Source: Pannonibacter indicus (GTDB lineage: Bacteria; Pseudomonadota; Alphaproteobacteria; Rhizobiales; Stappiaceae). From it: a DNA stretch of 64,000 bases. The DNA is taken from NCBI RefSeq assembly GCF_001418225.1, contig NZ_LIPT01000011.1, forward strand, positions 1 through 64,000. The letters run 5' to 3'. Below are positions 51,456 through 59,932 of the stretch, piece after piece (within the stretch, counting starts at the first letter, position 1; each line of letters opens with the position of its first letter). The translations under genes were made by a program, and so were the position numbers. Under the pieces are notes generated by a model. The model was not told the origin of the DNA. It saw only the letters and a program-made list of their open reading frames with translations, and did not search any database.

Positions 51456-52046
51456 ATGGCGTTCATTCTGGCACTTGCCAGATACCTCAGCCTTGTCAAC
51501 GGCGCGGCGCTGGCCGCTGGCCGCTGGATCGGGGCAGGCTGCGTCGGGCTGATGGTCATCATCATCCTGATCCAGGTGTTTTTCCGCTACGTGCTCAACG
51601 ACGCCCCCGCATGGACGGAAGAGGCAGCACGTTTCCTCATGCTCTGGATGACCGGTCTGATGGTGCCCACGGCCTTCCGCCGGGGCGGCTTCGTCGGCAT
51701 CGACATGCTGGTGATCCTGTTGCCGCGCCTCGCGGCCGGAGTGCTCAATCTCGTTCTGCTCCTCCTGATTGCCGGCCTCCTGTTCTACGCCACACGGCTG
51801 GGCTGGAAGGAGGTGACCGGTATCGGCGGACGCTTTGCAATGGCGGCGATTTCCGTGCCCGCGACGCTGGACCTCTCCGTATGGATGAAGGTGCCCCGCG
51901 CGTGGATGATGGCCTCGCTCGCGGTTGGCTGCACGGCGATGTTCGCCGTCTGCATCGAACTGATCCTGCGCAGCCTCATCACGCTCATGGGCGGTGAACG
52001 CCAGCTTGTACCGATTACCGAAACTCAGTCTCTGGGAGCGGAGTGA
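51456..52046 (+). CDS. TRAP transporter small permease (DctQ family)
   Basis: Inner-membrane protein of 196 residues with four hydrophobic segments and the family pattern QVFFRYVLNDAPAWTEEAARFLMLWM. GGGAGGA precedes ATG 51456 by five bases. It follows the flavin reductase after 62 bases in the same direction and so probably belongs to the monooxygenase operon. Confidence 0.92.
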   Translation: MAFILALARYLSLVNGAALAAGRWIGAGCVGLMVIIILIQVFFRYVLNDAPAWTEEAARFLMLWMTGLMVPTAFRRGGFVGIDMLVILLPRLAAGVLNLVLLLLIAGLLFYATRLGWKEVTGIGGRFAMAAISVPATLDLSVWMKVPRAWMMASLAVGCTAMFAVCIELILRSLITLMGGERQLVPITETQSLGAE

Positions 52047-53335
52047 TGCTCAGCCTTTTCCTGCCGCTCTTCCTCCTGCTGCTGTTCGTCGGCCTGCCCG
52101 TGGTCTTCGGCCTCATCATGGCACCCGCCGCCCTGCTCTGGGCCAATGGCCAGGAGCGTGAGATCGCCCTGCTCTACCGCAATGTCTACAACGGCATGGA
52201 CAGCTTCCCGCTGATGGCGATCCCCTTCTTCATGCTCGCGGGCGAGCTGATGAACCGGGCTGGCATCACCATGCGCCTCGTGGAATTTGCGCAGGCCATG
52301 ATCGGCCATCTGCGCGGCGGGCTGGCGCATGTGAACATCATGTCCTCCATGCTCTTTTCCGGGCTTTCCGGATCGGCGGTGGCGGATGTCTCGGCGCTGG
52401 GCTCCATGCTGATCCCGGCCATGGAAAAGCAGGGCTACACCCGGCGCTTTGCCGCAGCCGTCACAGCCGCCTCCTCCATCATCGGCCCGATCATTCCGCC
52501 CTCCGGCATCATGATCATCTATGCCTATGTGATGAACCAGAGCGTTGCCGCCCTGTTCCTTGCGGGCATCGTGCCGGGCATTCTCATTGGTCTCAGTCTG
52601 ATGATCATCGTCTGGCTGCAGGCGGACCGGGAAAACCTGCCCGCCGCCACCGCCCGAGCCTCGTGGGGCGACCGGGGCCGCGCCAGCCTCTCGGCCTTCT
52701 GGCCGCTGCTGACGCCGGTGATCATCCTCGGCGGCATTCTGGGTGGCGTCTTCACGCCGACGGAAGCCTCGGCCGTAGCGGTAGGCTATGCCTTCTTCAT
52801 CGGCCTCTTCGTTATGCGCACGCTGAAGCTGCGCGAGATCCCCGACGTGCTGACCCGCGCCGGCATGACCTCCGCCGTGGTATTGCTGCTGGTGGGCGCC
52901 GCCATGGCCTTCAAGACCGTGGCAAGCCTTGCCCACACGCCGGAACTGCTGGCGGATATCATCCTCGGCCTCAGCAACAACCCGCTGGTGCTGCTGTTCC
53001 TGATCAACGTGCTGCTGTTCATCGTCGGCATGTTCCTCGATGCGGGCCCCGCCATCATCATCCTCGGGCCGATCCTCGGACCCATCTTCACCTCCATGGG
53101 CGTGGACCCGATCCATTTTGCCATCATCATGGCGGTGAACCTCACCGTTGGCCTTCTCACCCCGCCCATGGGCCTCGTGCTCTTCGTCACCTCGTCCGTC
53201 TCGGGCCTGAGGGTGGAGACCATTGCCCGGGCAACACTGCCGTTCCTGGCGGCGGAAGTGGCCGTGATCTTCCTGATCACCTACTTCCCCGCCATCTGCC
53301 TCACCGTCCCCCGCCTTTTGGGGTTCGTGAACTGA
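52046..53335 (+). CDS. TRAP transporter large permease (DctM family)
   Basis: Membrane protein of 429 residues with about 12 hydrophobic segments, forming the sodium-driven channel. Family motifs LMNRAGIT, GGLAHVNIMSSMLFSGLSGSAVAD and IIPPSGIMIIYA are present. Its ATG overlaps the DctQ stop by one base. Confidence 0.94.
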   Translation: MLSLFLPLFLLLLFVGLPVVFGLIMAPAALLWANGQEREIALLYRNVYNGMDSFPLMAIPFFMLAGELMNRAGITMRLVEFAQAMIGHLRGGLAHVNIMSSMLFSGLSGSAVADVSALGSMLIPAMEKQGYTRRFAAAVTAASSIIGPIIPPSGIMIIYAYVMNQSVAALFLAGIVPGILIGLSLMIIVWLQADRENLPAATARASWGDRGRASLSAFWPLLTPVIILGGILGGVFTPTEASAVAVGYAFFIGLFVMRTLKLREIPDVLTRAGMTSAVVLLLVGAAMAFKTVASLAHTPELLADIILGLSNNPLVLLFLINVLLFIVGMFLDAGPAIIILGPILGPIFTSMGVDPIHFAIIMAVNLTVGLLTPPMGLVLFVTSSVSGLRVETIARATLPFLAAEVAVIFLITYFPAICLTVPRLLGFVN

Positions 53336-53359
53336 CTTGAGTGAAAGGGAGGAACTGGA

Positions 53360-54418
53360 ATGCTCAAGGCACTTATGAAGACCGTGCTGCTGGCCAGCAC
53401 GCTGTCCATGGCAACCATAGCGCAGGCCGCAGACATCACCCTGCGCGCCACCGCCAATTCCAACGAGAATGACGAGGACTATGACGGCCTCGTCGTCTTC
53501 AAGAACTACGTCGAGAATGCCTCGAACGGCGCGATTGCCGTGGAGCTGTTCATCGGCACCCAGCTCTGTGCCACCGGCGAGGAATGCCTTCAGGGCGTCG
53601 CCGATGGCAACATCGATATCTACATCTCCACCTCCGGCGGTGCGGCGGGTCTCTTCCCCTATATCCAGGTGCTGGACCTGCCCTATCTGATGAGCGATGA
53701 CCGGGTGGCCGAAGCCGTTCTGACCGGCCCCTTCACCCGCGAATTGCGCGCCAAGGCGCTGGCCGATAGCGGCAACAAGATCCGCCTGATGACCATCGGC
53801 AATACCGGCGGCTGGCGCAACTATGCCAACACCAAGGGCACGGTGAAGACCCCGGCAGACCTCAAGGGTCTGAAGATGCGCACCGTGCCGGCCGACCTGC
53901 CGCAGCAGGTGGCTACCGCCGTCGGCGCCTCTCCCACGCCCGTTCCGTGGCCGGAACTCTTCACCGCCCTGCAGACCGGCGTTGTCGAGGGCACGGCCAA
54001 CGGCATCACAGACATCATGAACATGAAGTTCACCGATGCGGGTGTGAAATACATCACCCTGGATGGCCACTCCTACATGGGCGCCTTCTGGTGGATGTCG
54101 AACGAGCGCTTCCTGTCGCTGACACCGGAACAGCGCACGATTGTGGCCGATGGCTTCGCCGCGCTGCAGCAGGCCACCTTCGCCAGCCCGAAGCGCAAGG
54201 AAATCGCCGCCTATCAGGACTTCCTGAAAGCCGGCGGCGAGATCTATGTGCCGACGGCTGAAGAAAAGGCCGCCTTCAAGGAGGCCGTCACGCCGGTGTT
54301 CGACTGGTTCAAGACCAAGGTCACGGGCGGCGAGGAAGTCTTCGCCATGTTCACCACCGCCGTGGCCGAAGCCGAAGAACAGGTCAACGCCGAGCGTGCC
54401 GCCGAAACGGCCGACTGA
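53360..54418 (+). CDS. TRAP transporter substrate-binding protein (DctP family)
   Basis: Periplasmic binding protein of 352 residues with a signal peptide (about 1-23, ending AQAAD). The arginine that binds the acid group of the ligand in this family is Arg174 in LKGLKMRTVPAD, and Arg153 (GWRNYAN) may help; GVVEGTANGI holds the usual Asn. The ligand should therefore be an anion, a carboxylate or sulfonate; sulfoquinovose or sulfoquinovosyl glycerol would fit the neighbouring enzymes. A terminator follows 12 bases after the stop, closing the operon. Confidence 0.92.
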   Translation: MLKALMKTVLLASTLSMATIAQAADITLRATANSNENDEDYDGLVVFKNYVENASNGAIAVELFIGTQLCATGEECLQGVADGNIDIYISTSGGAAGLFPYIQVLDLPYLMSDDRVAEAVLTGPFTRELRAKALADSGNKIRLMTIGNTGGWRNYANTKGTVKTPADLKGLKMRTVPADLPQQVATAVGASPTPVPWPELFTALQTGVVEGTANGITDIMNMKFTDAGVKYITLDGHSYMGAFWWMSNERFLSLTPEQRTIVADGFAALQQATFASPKRKEIAAYQDFLKAGGEIYVPTAEEKAAFKEAVTPVFDWFKTKVTGGEEVFAMFTTAVAEAEEQVNAERAAETAD

Positions 54419-54429
54419 TAGTGAATCCG

Positions 54430-54460
54430 GCAGGACGGAGCCCGCTCCGTCCTGCTTTTG
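54430..54460 (+). terminator. Terminator of the monooxygenase/TRAP operon
   Basis: GCAGGACGGAG (54430-54440) and CTCCGTCCTGC (54445-54455) form a perfect 11-base stem with a four-base loop, followed by TTTTGG. Confidence 0.92.
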
Positions 54461-54864
54461 GGCAATGCATTCAGCTATGGCTGGAGCGCCCTCTCCTCTG
54501 AAGGAGGCAGGTCTTCCATATCAGTTGCAGAGAGAAGCCCACAGATCCGCGTCTGGCAGGATGGCAGTGCGCTTCCGCCCCCTCGTGGGGAGGCGGGCGG
54601 AAACGCCTTGCAGAAATGACCAGCACGCACCCTTTCCTCAAACCGCAACCGGGGAGCCTGACTGGCTGTCTGTTGTAAACAATGCCGCCCAAGAGGGAGG
54701 GGGCTGAAACGCCTTGCCGTAGATACCAGCCACAAACAGGCCCGGATAAGATATCCTTTCATCTGCACTGAAACAAAATTTCCTGCCCGAAAAACAATGG
54801 CTCTCAAGACAGGTACCGGAACGCCGGTGCGTCTCTTTTGCGCCCAATCCTGAAGGTTCACGCC
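54461..54864. other. Gene-free stretch before the YeiH-family gene
   Basis: About 400 bases without a convincing gene. It holds two imperfect direct repeats (see the repeat entry) and should contain the promoter of the exporter gene. Confidence 0.5.
54600..54730. repeat. Imperfect direct repeat, two copies 106 bases apart
   Basis: The 25-base segments 54600-54624 and 54706-54730 agree at 20 positions, including an identical GAAACGCCTTGC start and ACCAGC end. The sequence just before each copy is also similar in style (a CCGCCC run followed by a GGGAGG run), so the unit may be about 50 bases. It could be part of a dispersed intergenic repeat. Confidence 0.55.
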
Positions 54865-55920
54865 ATGGCCACTCCAGATCAGGCCTTTCCAGCCGAAAAG
54901 GGCGGGGAGACTTCGCTTGCCGCGCGCATGCGCCTGCGCTTCCCCGGCCTTTCCATCGCAGTGCTGATCGCGCTCGCCTCGGCCTTCCTGTCGGAGCATT
55001 ACGGCGCGCCGGCCATGCTGCTGGCAATCCTGATCGGACTGGCGCTGCATTTCCTCTCAGATGATCCGCGCATGCTGCCGGGGCTGGAATTTGCCGCGAA
55101 AAGCCTCCTGCGCGCCGGGATCACGCTGCTCGGCCTCAGGATCAGCCTTGGCATGTTTGCCGATCTCGGGCTGCCGATGCTTCTGGTGCTGGCAAGCGCC
55201 GTTGCCTTGACCATCGGCTTCGGTATGGCCGTCTCGCGCCTCTTTGGGCAGGAAAGCCGCTTCGGCCTGCTCACGGGCGGTGCCGTCGCCATCTGCGGGG
55301 CGTCAGCCGCCATGGCCATCGCCGCCGTGCTGCCGCGCAAGTCTGCCCATGAGGCCGAACGGGACATGGTGTTCGCCGTCTTCGGCGTGACCATGCTGTC
55401 CACACTCGCCATGATCGGCTATCCTATCCTCGCTTCCGCTCTGGGCATGAGCGATCCGGTCACCGGCGTCTTCCTCGGCGCAACGATCCATGATGTGGCG
55501 CAGGTGGTCGGCGCGGGCTTCTCCGTTTCCGACACAACCGGCGACATGGCCGTGCTGGTGAAGCTGATCCGCGTCACCATGCTGGCCCCCGTGGTGCTGC
55601 TGATCGCCCTCGCCTTCCGCCGGTCCGTGCCCTCCGATGCCAAGCGCCCGCCACTGGTGCCGCTGTTCGTCCTCGGTTTTCTGGCACTCGCCATTCTCAA
55701 TTCCCTCATCGAAATCCCGGCTTTCGTCGCAGAAGGCGCCAATGCGGCCTCCCGCTGGGCGCTACTGGCGGCCATCGGCGCGGTCGGCGTCAAGACCTCC
55801 CTGCCCAACATCATGAGCGTCGGCCGCCGCGCCATTGCGCTGCTGGTCGCCGAAACCGTGTTCCTCGCAGGCTTCATCCTGATCTGCGTCGAGTTCCTGC
55901 CGCTCGACCGGCTGCATTAA
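54865..55920 (+). CDS. YeiH-family (UPF0324) putative sulfate/sulfite exporter
   Basis: Membrane protein of 351 residues with about 10 hydrophobic segments. The family stretches KSLLRAGITLLGLRIS, TGGAVAICGASAAMA and GATIHDVAQVVGAG are clear. Members are annotated as putative sulfate exporters, with little direct evidence. GAAGG precedes ATG 54865. Placed right after the sulfonate-type operon, it may remove sulfite or sulfate made by desulfonation, though a terminator and 400 bases separate them. Confidence 0.88.
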   Translation: MATPDQAFPAEKGGETSLAARMRLRFPGLSIAVLIALASAFLSEHYGAPAMLLAILIGLALHFLSDDPRMLPGLEFAAKSLLRAGITLLGLRISLGMFADLGLPMLLVLASAVALTIGFGMAVSRLFGQESRFGLLTGGAVAICGASAAMAIAAVLPRKSAHEAERDMVFAVFGVTMLSTLAMIGYPILASALGMSDPVTGVFLGATIHDVAQVVGAGFSVSDTTGDMAVLVKLIRVTMLAPVVLLIALAFRRSVPSDAKRPPLVPLFVLGFLALAILNSLIEIPAFVAEGANAASRWALLAAIGAVGVKTSLPNIMSVGRRAIALLVAETVFLAGFILICVEFLPLDRLH

Positions 55921-56024
55921 GGCTCTCCGCCCTTGCCCTTCCTTGCCAGTTTTGCGAGGGTCGGACACTGCTGCTTCATGGGGTGCGAACATGACACCGC
56001 AAGCAGGCAGCATGGGAGGGGAGA

Positions 56025-57440
56025 ATGAACACCAGCACGGCACTGGCCAGCGCTGCGCCGAGGACAGGCTTTGATGAGGCACTGGGAGAGGCCTCGATCC
56101 TCGTCATCGATGACGAGCCGGGCATGCGCAACTTCCTTGACCGCACCCTGCGCCCGCGCTGCCGCCATCTGGATCTGGCGGCAAGCGTCGAAGAGGCCGC
56201 AAGCCTGCTGGATGCAGCACATTTCGATATAGTCATCCTCGACAATATCATGGCCGGCAAGCGCGGCGTGGACTGGCTGGCCGAGCAGCGCGACACCGGC
56301 TTTCTGCCCGCCGCCATCCTGATCACCGCCTATGCCGACCTTGAGACGGCCATTCAGGCGCTGCAGGCGGGCGCAGCGGATTTCGTGCTGAAGCCTTTCC
56401 GCTCCAACCAGATCCTCAATGCGGTGGCCCGCTGCCTCGACCGGATGCGGCTGCAGCGGGAGAACACGGTGCTGCGCCATGAACTGAAGGCCAGCTCCGA
56501 CCTCATTCTCCTGCGCGACAAGCTGATCGGCGAATCTCCCGCCATCGAAGACATCCGCGCCACCATCGCCCGCGTTGCCCCGCTCCCCTCCTCCGTGCTG
56601 CTGACCGGCCAGTCCGGCACCGGCAAGGAAGTGGCGGCGCGCATGATCCATGAGCTATCCGGCCGGGCGGCCAAGCCCTTCGTACCCGTCAACTGCGCGG
56701 CCATGCCCTCCGATATGGTGGAAAGCGAGCTTTTCGGCCATGTGAAAGGCGCCTTCACCGGTGCGCAGAATGGCCGTGAGGGGCTGCTCCTGCATGCCCG
56801 CGGCGGCACGCTGTTTCTGGACGAGATCGGCGATCTGCCCCTTCAGACCCAGGGCAAGCTGCTGCGCGTGCTGGAAGACCGCAAGGTGCGTCCCGTCGGC
56901 GCCGAGCGGGAGCTGCCGGTCGATCTGCGCTTCGTCTTTGCCACCAATGTGGATCTGGAAAAGGCGGTGGCGGAAGGGCGCTTCCGCGCCGATCTTTTCT
57001 TCCGCATCAACATCGTCAGCCTGCACATGCCGCCGCTGAAGGAGCGCGGGCGTGATGCGCTCGATCTGGCGGACCTGTTCATGCAGAAGCTGTCGCTGCA
57101 GCTCGGCACCCCGCCGCTGCCGCTCACCGAAGAGGTACGCCAGGCAATTGCCGGCTATGACTGGCCGGGCAATGTGCGCGAGCTGCGCAACTTCATAGAG
57201 CGCAGCCTGATCCTTGGCCGCTTCCCGCCGGATTTCCTGCGCACCGCGCAAACGCCCCTTGGCGGCGGGCAAGCCAGCGCGGCACCGCAGGCCGATGGCA
57301 CGCTGACGCTGGCGGATATGGAGCGCAACCATATTCTGGGCACGCTGGAGCGCTGCGGCGGCGACCGGGATGCAGCCGCAAGCCTTCTTGGCATTTCCCG
57401 CAAGACCATCGACCGGCGGCTCAGGGACTGGAATGTCTGA
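56025..57440 (+). CDS. Sigma-54-dependent response regulator (NtrC family)
   Basis: Regulator of 471 residues. The receiver domain (about 24-140) has phosphorylation site Asp73 in VILDN; the AAA+ domain (about 165-395) has Walker A GQSGTGKE near 195-202 and the sigma-54 contact loop GAFTGA at 242-247, so it can activate sigma-54 promoters; the C-terminal Fis-type helix-turn-helix (about 430-470) has AASLLGISRKTIDRRL. It overlaps the kinase gene by eight bases. A sigma-54 promoter for an MFS gene lies downstream of the pair and is the likely target. Confidence 0.94.
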   Translation: MNTSTALASAAPRTGFDEALGEASILVIDDEPGMRNFLDRTLRPRCRHLDLAASVEEAASLLDAAHFDIVILDNIMAGKRGVDWLAEQRDTGFLPAAILITAYADLETAIQALQAGAADFVLKPFRSNQILNAVARCLDRMRLQRENTVLRHELKASSDLILLRDKLIGESPAIEDIRATIARVAPLPSSVLLTGQSGTGKEVAARMIHELSGRAAKPFVPVNCAAMPSDMVESELFGHVKGAFTGAQNGREGLLLHARGGTLFLDEIGDLPLQTQGKLLRVLEDRKVRPVGAERELPVDLRFVFATNVDLEKAVAEGRFRADLFFRINIVSLHMPPLKERGRDALDLADLFMQKLSLQLGTPPLPLTEEVRQAIAGYDWPGNVRELRNFIERSLILGRFPPDFLRTAQTPLGGGQASAAPQADGTLTLADMERNHILGTLERCGGDRDAAASLLGISRKTIDRRLRDWNV

Positions 57441-59496
57441 CCCTGCCGCGCCGCTGGAGCGCGTCCGCCCGTCCCGCTCCGTCCGCTTCCGCCTGCTGGC
57501 AATTGCGCTTCTGCCCATGCTGGTCATCGTGCCGCTGGTGGCCGGCGGCATCATGCTGCGCTGGAATGCCAAGTTCAGCGAGGTCCTGATCAACAAGGTG
57601 AGCGCCGACCTCACCATCGCCCGGCAGTATCTCGCAAGGCTGATGGAAACCAACGGCGAGCGGCTGACCGCCATCGCCCAGTCCGCCCGATTCCAGAGCG
57701 CCGCCTCTGGCCCGGCACTGGCGGATCTGCTGGCGCAGGAAAAGACCACCCTCGGCCTCGACTATCTCTATATCACTGATGCCTCAGGCGCACTGATCGC
57801 CGCCAGCAGCCCGGACCTGCGGCTGCCGGAGCAATCCTCTCCGGTCATCGCCAGCGCGCTGGAAGGCACCGCCCGCACCGGCATCACCATTCTCTCCGGC
57901 CCGGATCTTGAACGGCTTGCGCCAGAGCTTGCGGCGCGTGCCAGGCTCGACATCGTGCCCACCGCCAACGCCGCCCCCAGCCCGCGCAAGACCGAAGACC
58001 GGGGCATGGTCATTCTGGCCGCCACCCCGGTCACGCTGGCCGATGGCCGCAAGGCCGCGCTCACCGGTGGCCTGCTCCTCAACCAGAACCTCGTCTTCAT
58101 CGACACGATCAATGATCTCGTCTACCGGCAGGGCAGCCTGCCGGAGGGCAGCGAGGGCACGGCAACGCTGTTTCTCGATGACGTGCGCATCAGCACCAAT
58201 GTGCGCCTGTTCGAGGGCAAGCGCGCGCTGGGCACGCGGGTGTCGGATGCCGTGCGCAAGACCGTGCTGGATGACGGCATCACCTGGCGGGCCAGCGCCT
58301 TCGTCGTCAACGACTGGTACATCTCCGCCTATGAGCCGATCCTCGACAGCGAGGGCCAGCGCGTGGGCATGCTCTATGTGGGCTTTCTGGAAACGCCCTT
58401 CACGCAGGCGCGGCAGCAGACGGTGCTGCTGGTCGTCCTTGCGCTTCTGGCCATCGGCACCATCACCGTTCCCATCTTCCTGCGCTGGGCACGGGCGATC
58501 TTCCGCCCGCTGGAGAAGATGGCCGGCACCATTTCCCGTGTCGAGGCTGGCGACATGGGCGCCCGCACCCACGCCCCGCAGCCGCAGGGCGGCGGGGCCG
58601 GTCAGGACGAAATCACCCGCGTGGCGCATCTGCTCGACCACCTGCTGGATCTCGTGCAGGAGCGGGACTCCGCCCTGCGCCAATGGAACGAACAGCTCAA
58701 TGCCCGCGTCGCCGAGCGCACCCGCGAGCTGGAACAGTCCAACCTGCAGCTGGAAGCCGCCACCCGCCAGCTCATCGTCTCGGAAAAACTCGCGGCCATC
58801 GGCGAGATCACCGCAGGCGTCGCCCATGAGATCAACAATCCGGTGGCCGTCATCCAGGGCAATCTCGATGTGCTGCGCCAGGTGATGGGCGATCGGGCGA
58901 TGGAAGCGGCCACCGAGTTCCGCCTGCTGGACGAGCAGGTCCACCGCATCCACCTCATCGTCACCCGCCTCCTGCAGTTTGCAAGGCCGGAGGAATTCGC
59001 CGGCTGGACCGAGCGCACAGATCCCGCCGAAGCCCTCGAAGGCTGCCTGCCGCTGGTGCAGCATCTTCTGAAAAAGACCGGTGTCAGCGTCACGCTGGAG
59101 CCCTTCTCCACCCGGCAGGTGCTGATCAACCGCACCGAATTGCAGCAGGTGCTGATCAATCTCATCGTCAATGCCGTCCATGCCATGCCTGATGGCGGAC
59201 GTCTGCGGCTTGCCTGCGAGGACGCCGAAGAAACCGGCCAATCCGGCGTGCGCTTCACGGTGGCAGACACCGGCACCGGCATGAGCGCCGAGGTGCAGGC
59301 CCGCATCTTCGAACCCTTCTTCACCACCCGCCCCGCTCCCGGCAGCAACTCCACTTCAGGCTCCAGCGCAACCGGCTCCGGCCTTGGCCTGTCCATCTGC
59401 CAGAAACTCGTCGAACGCCAGAATGGCCGCATCACCGTCCAGAGCACCCCCGGTGAAGGAACGGCGTTCACTATCTTCCTGCCGGAGGCGGTGTGA
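57433..59496 (+). CDS. Cache-domain sensor histidine kinase
   Basis: Membrane kinase of 687 residues. Two transmembrane segments (about 21-43 and 330-351) flank a periplasmic Cache-type sensor domain; then come HAMP (about 352-405), a coiled coil, the HisKA helix with His465 in AHEINNP, and a HATPase domain with N and G boxes (NLIVNAVHAM, VADTGTGM, GSGLGLSICQKL). ATG 57433 overlaps the regulator gene. The Cache domain suggests an extracellular small-molecule signal such as an organic acid; the signal is unknown. Confidence 0.93.
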   Translation: MSDPAAPLERVRPSRSVRFRLLAIALLPMLVIVPLVAGGIMLRWNAKFSEVLINKVSADLTIARQYLARLMETNGERLTAIAQSARFQSAASGPALADLLAQEKTTLGLDYLYITDASGALIAASSPDLRLPEQSSPVIASALEGTARTGITILSGPDLERLAPELAARARLDIVPTANAAPSPRKTEDRGMVILAATPVTLADGRKAALTGGLLLNQNLVFIDTINDLVYRQGSLPEGSEGTATLFLDDVRISTNVRLFEGKRALGTRVSDAVRKTVLDDGITWRASAFVVNDWYISAYEPILDSEGQRVGMLYVGFLETPFTQARQQTVLLVVLALLAIGTITVPIFLRWARAIFRPLEKMAGTISRVEAGDMGARTHAPQPQGGGAGQDEITRVAHLLDHLLDLVQERDSALRQWNEQLNARVAERTRELEQSNLQLEAATRQLIVSEKLAAIGEITAGVAHEINNPVAVIQGNLDVLRQVMGDRAMEAATEFRLLDEQVHRIHLIVTRLLQFARPEEFAGWTERTDPAEALEGCLPLVQHLLKKTGVSVTLEPFSTRQVLINRTELQQVLINLIVNAVHAMPDGGRLRLACEDAEETGQSGVRFTVADTGTGMSAEVQARIFEPFFTTRPAPGSNSTSGSSATGSGLGLSICQKLVERQNGRITVQSTPGEGTAFTIFLPEAV

Positions 59497-59516
59497 GGCG
59501 CGCCCCCAAGACCCCC

Positions 59517-59558
59517 TGTCCGGACAAGCTGTCCCTGAGCCTCCCAAGTTGTCCGGCA
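59517..59558. promoter_or_regulatory. Palindromic GTCCGG sites, possible activator binding sites
   Basis: TGTCCGGACA (59517-59526) is a perfect palindrome, and TGTCCGGCA (59550-59558) is a near copy 33 bases on, about three helical turns. A further GTCCGGAC is at 59841-59848. They lie about 220-260 bases before the sigma-54 promoter, a distance usual for enhancer sites of NtrC-type activators. Confidence 0.4.
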
Positions 59559-59775
59559 TGACGGGCGAATGCTGCGGATGAAGATACAGCGGGGCTGGAA
59601 AGCAAGGTGCGCGGCACTCTTACCGGCACATTCTGACGGATAGCCCCACAACACCACTCAATCACATTAGTCTTATTATTTCAGATAGTTAACCAGAAGG
59701 CCCCATATCCCATCAGCGCCCCTGCGCCTGATGCACACCCCGCCTGCCCTTCAATTCCCTGCCTGCCCCGGCAAC

Positions 59776-59791
59776 TGGCACGCTTCTGGCT
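59776..59791 (+). promoter_or_regulatory. Sigma-54 promoter of the MFS transporter gene
   Basis: TGGCACG-CTTC-TGGCT matches TGGCACG-N4-TTGCW with one mismatch and correct GG-GC spacing. Transcription would begin near 59803, about 130 bases before the ATG. The adjacent NtrC-type regulator supplies a plausible activator. Confidence 0.8.
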
Positions 59792-59932
59792 AAGTACTTC
59801 TGCAGGGAGAGGCGGCCTTCGGGGAGGAACCGGGGCTGGGGTCCGGACAATGGCTTGCAAAACCGCCGGTCCGCCATGCGAAGGCGCCCTCCAAGGTCCC
59901 CCTGTGCAAGGGGCTCTCGGGAGGAGACAGGA

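Larger units (their letters stand above)
59497..59932. other. Control region before the OFA-type MFS gene
   Basis: About 435 bases without a gene. It holds the sigma-54 promoter (59776-59791), GTCCGG-containing palindromes (59517-59558 and 59841-59848) and an AT-rich patch at 59660-59695. Confidence 0.6.

Noticed and set aside
52025-54070. A 681-codon minus-strand frame opposite the TRAP genes
   Set aside because: Its translation is dominated by His, Gly, Asp and Gln repeats, typical of an antisense frame; the plus strand encodes recognisable DctM and DctP.
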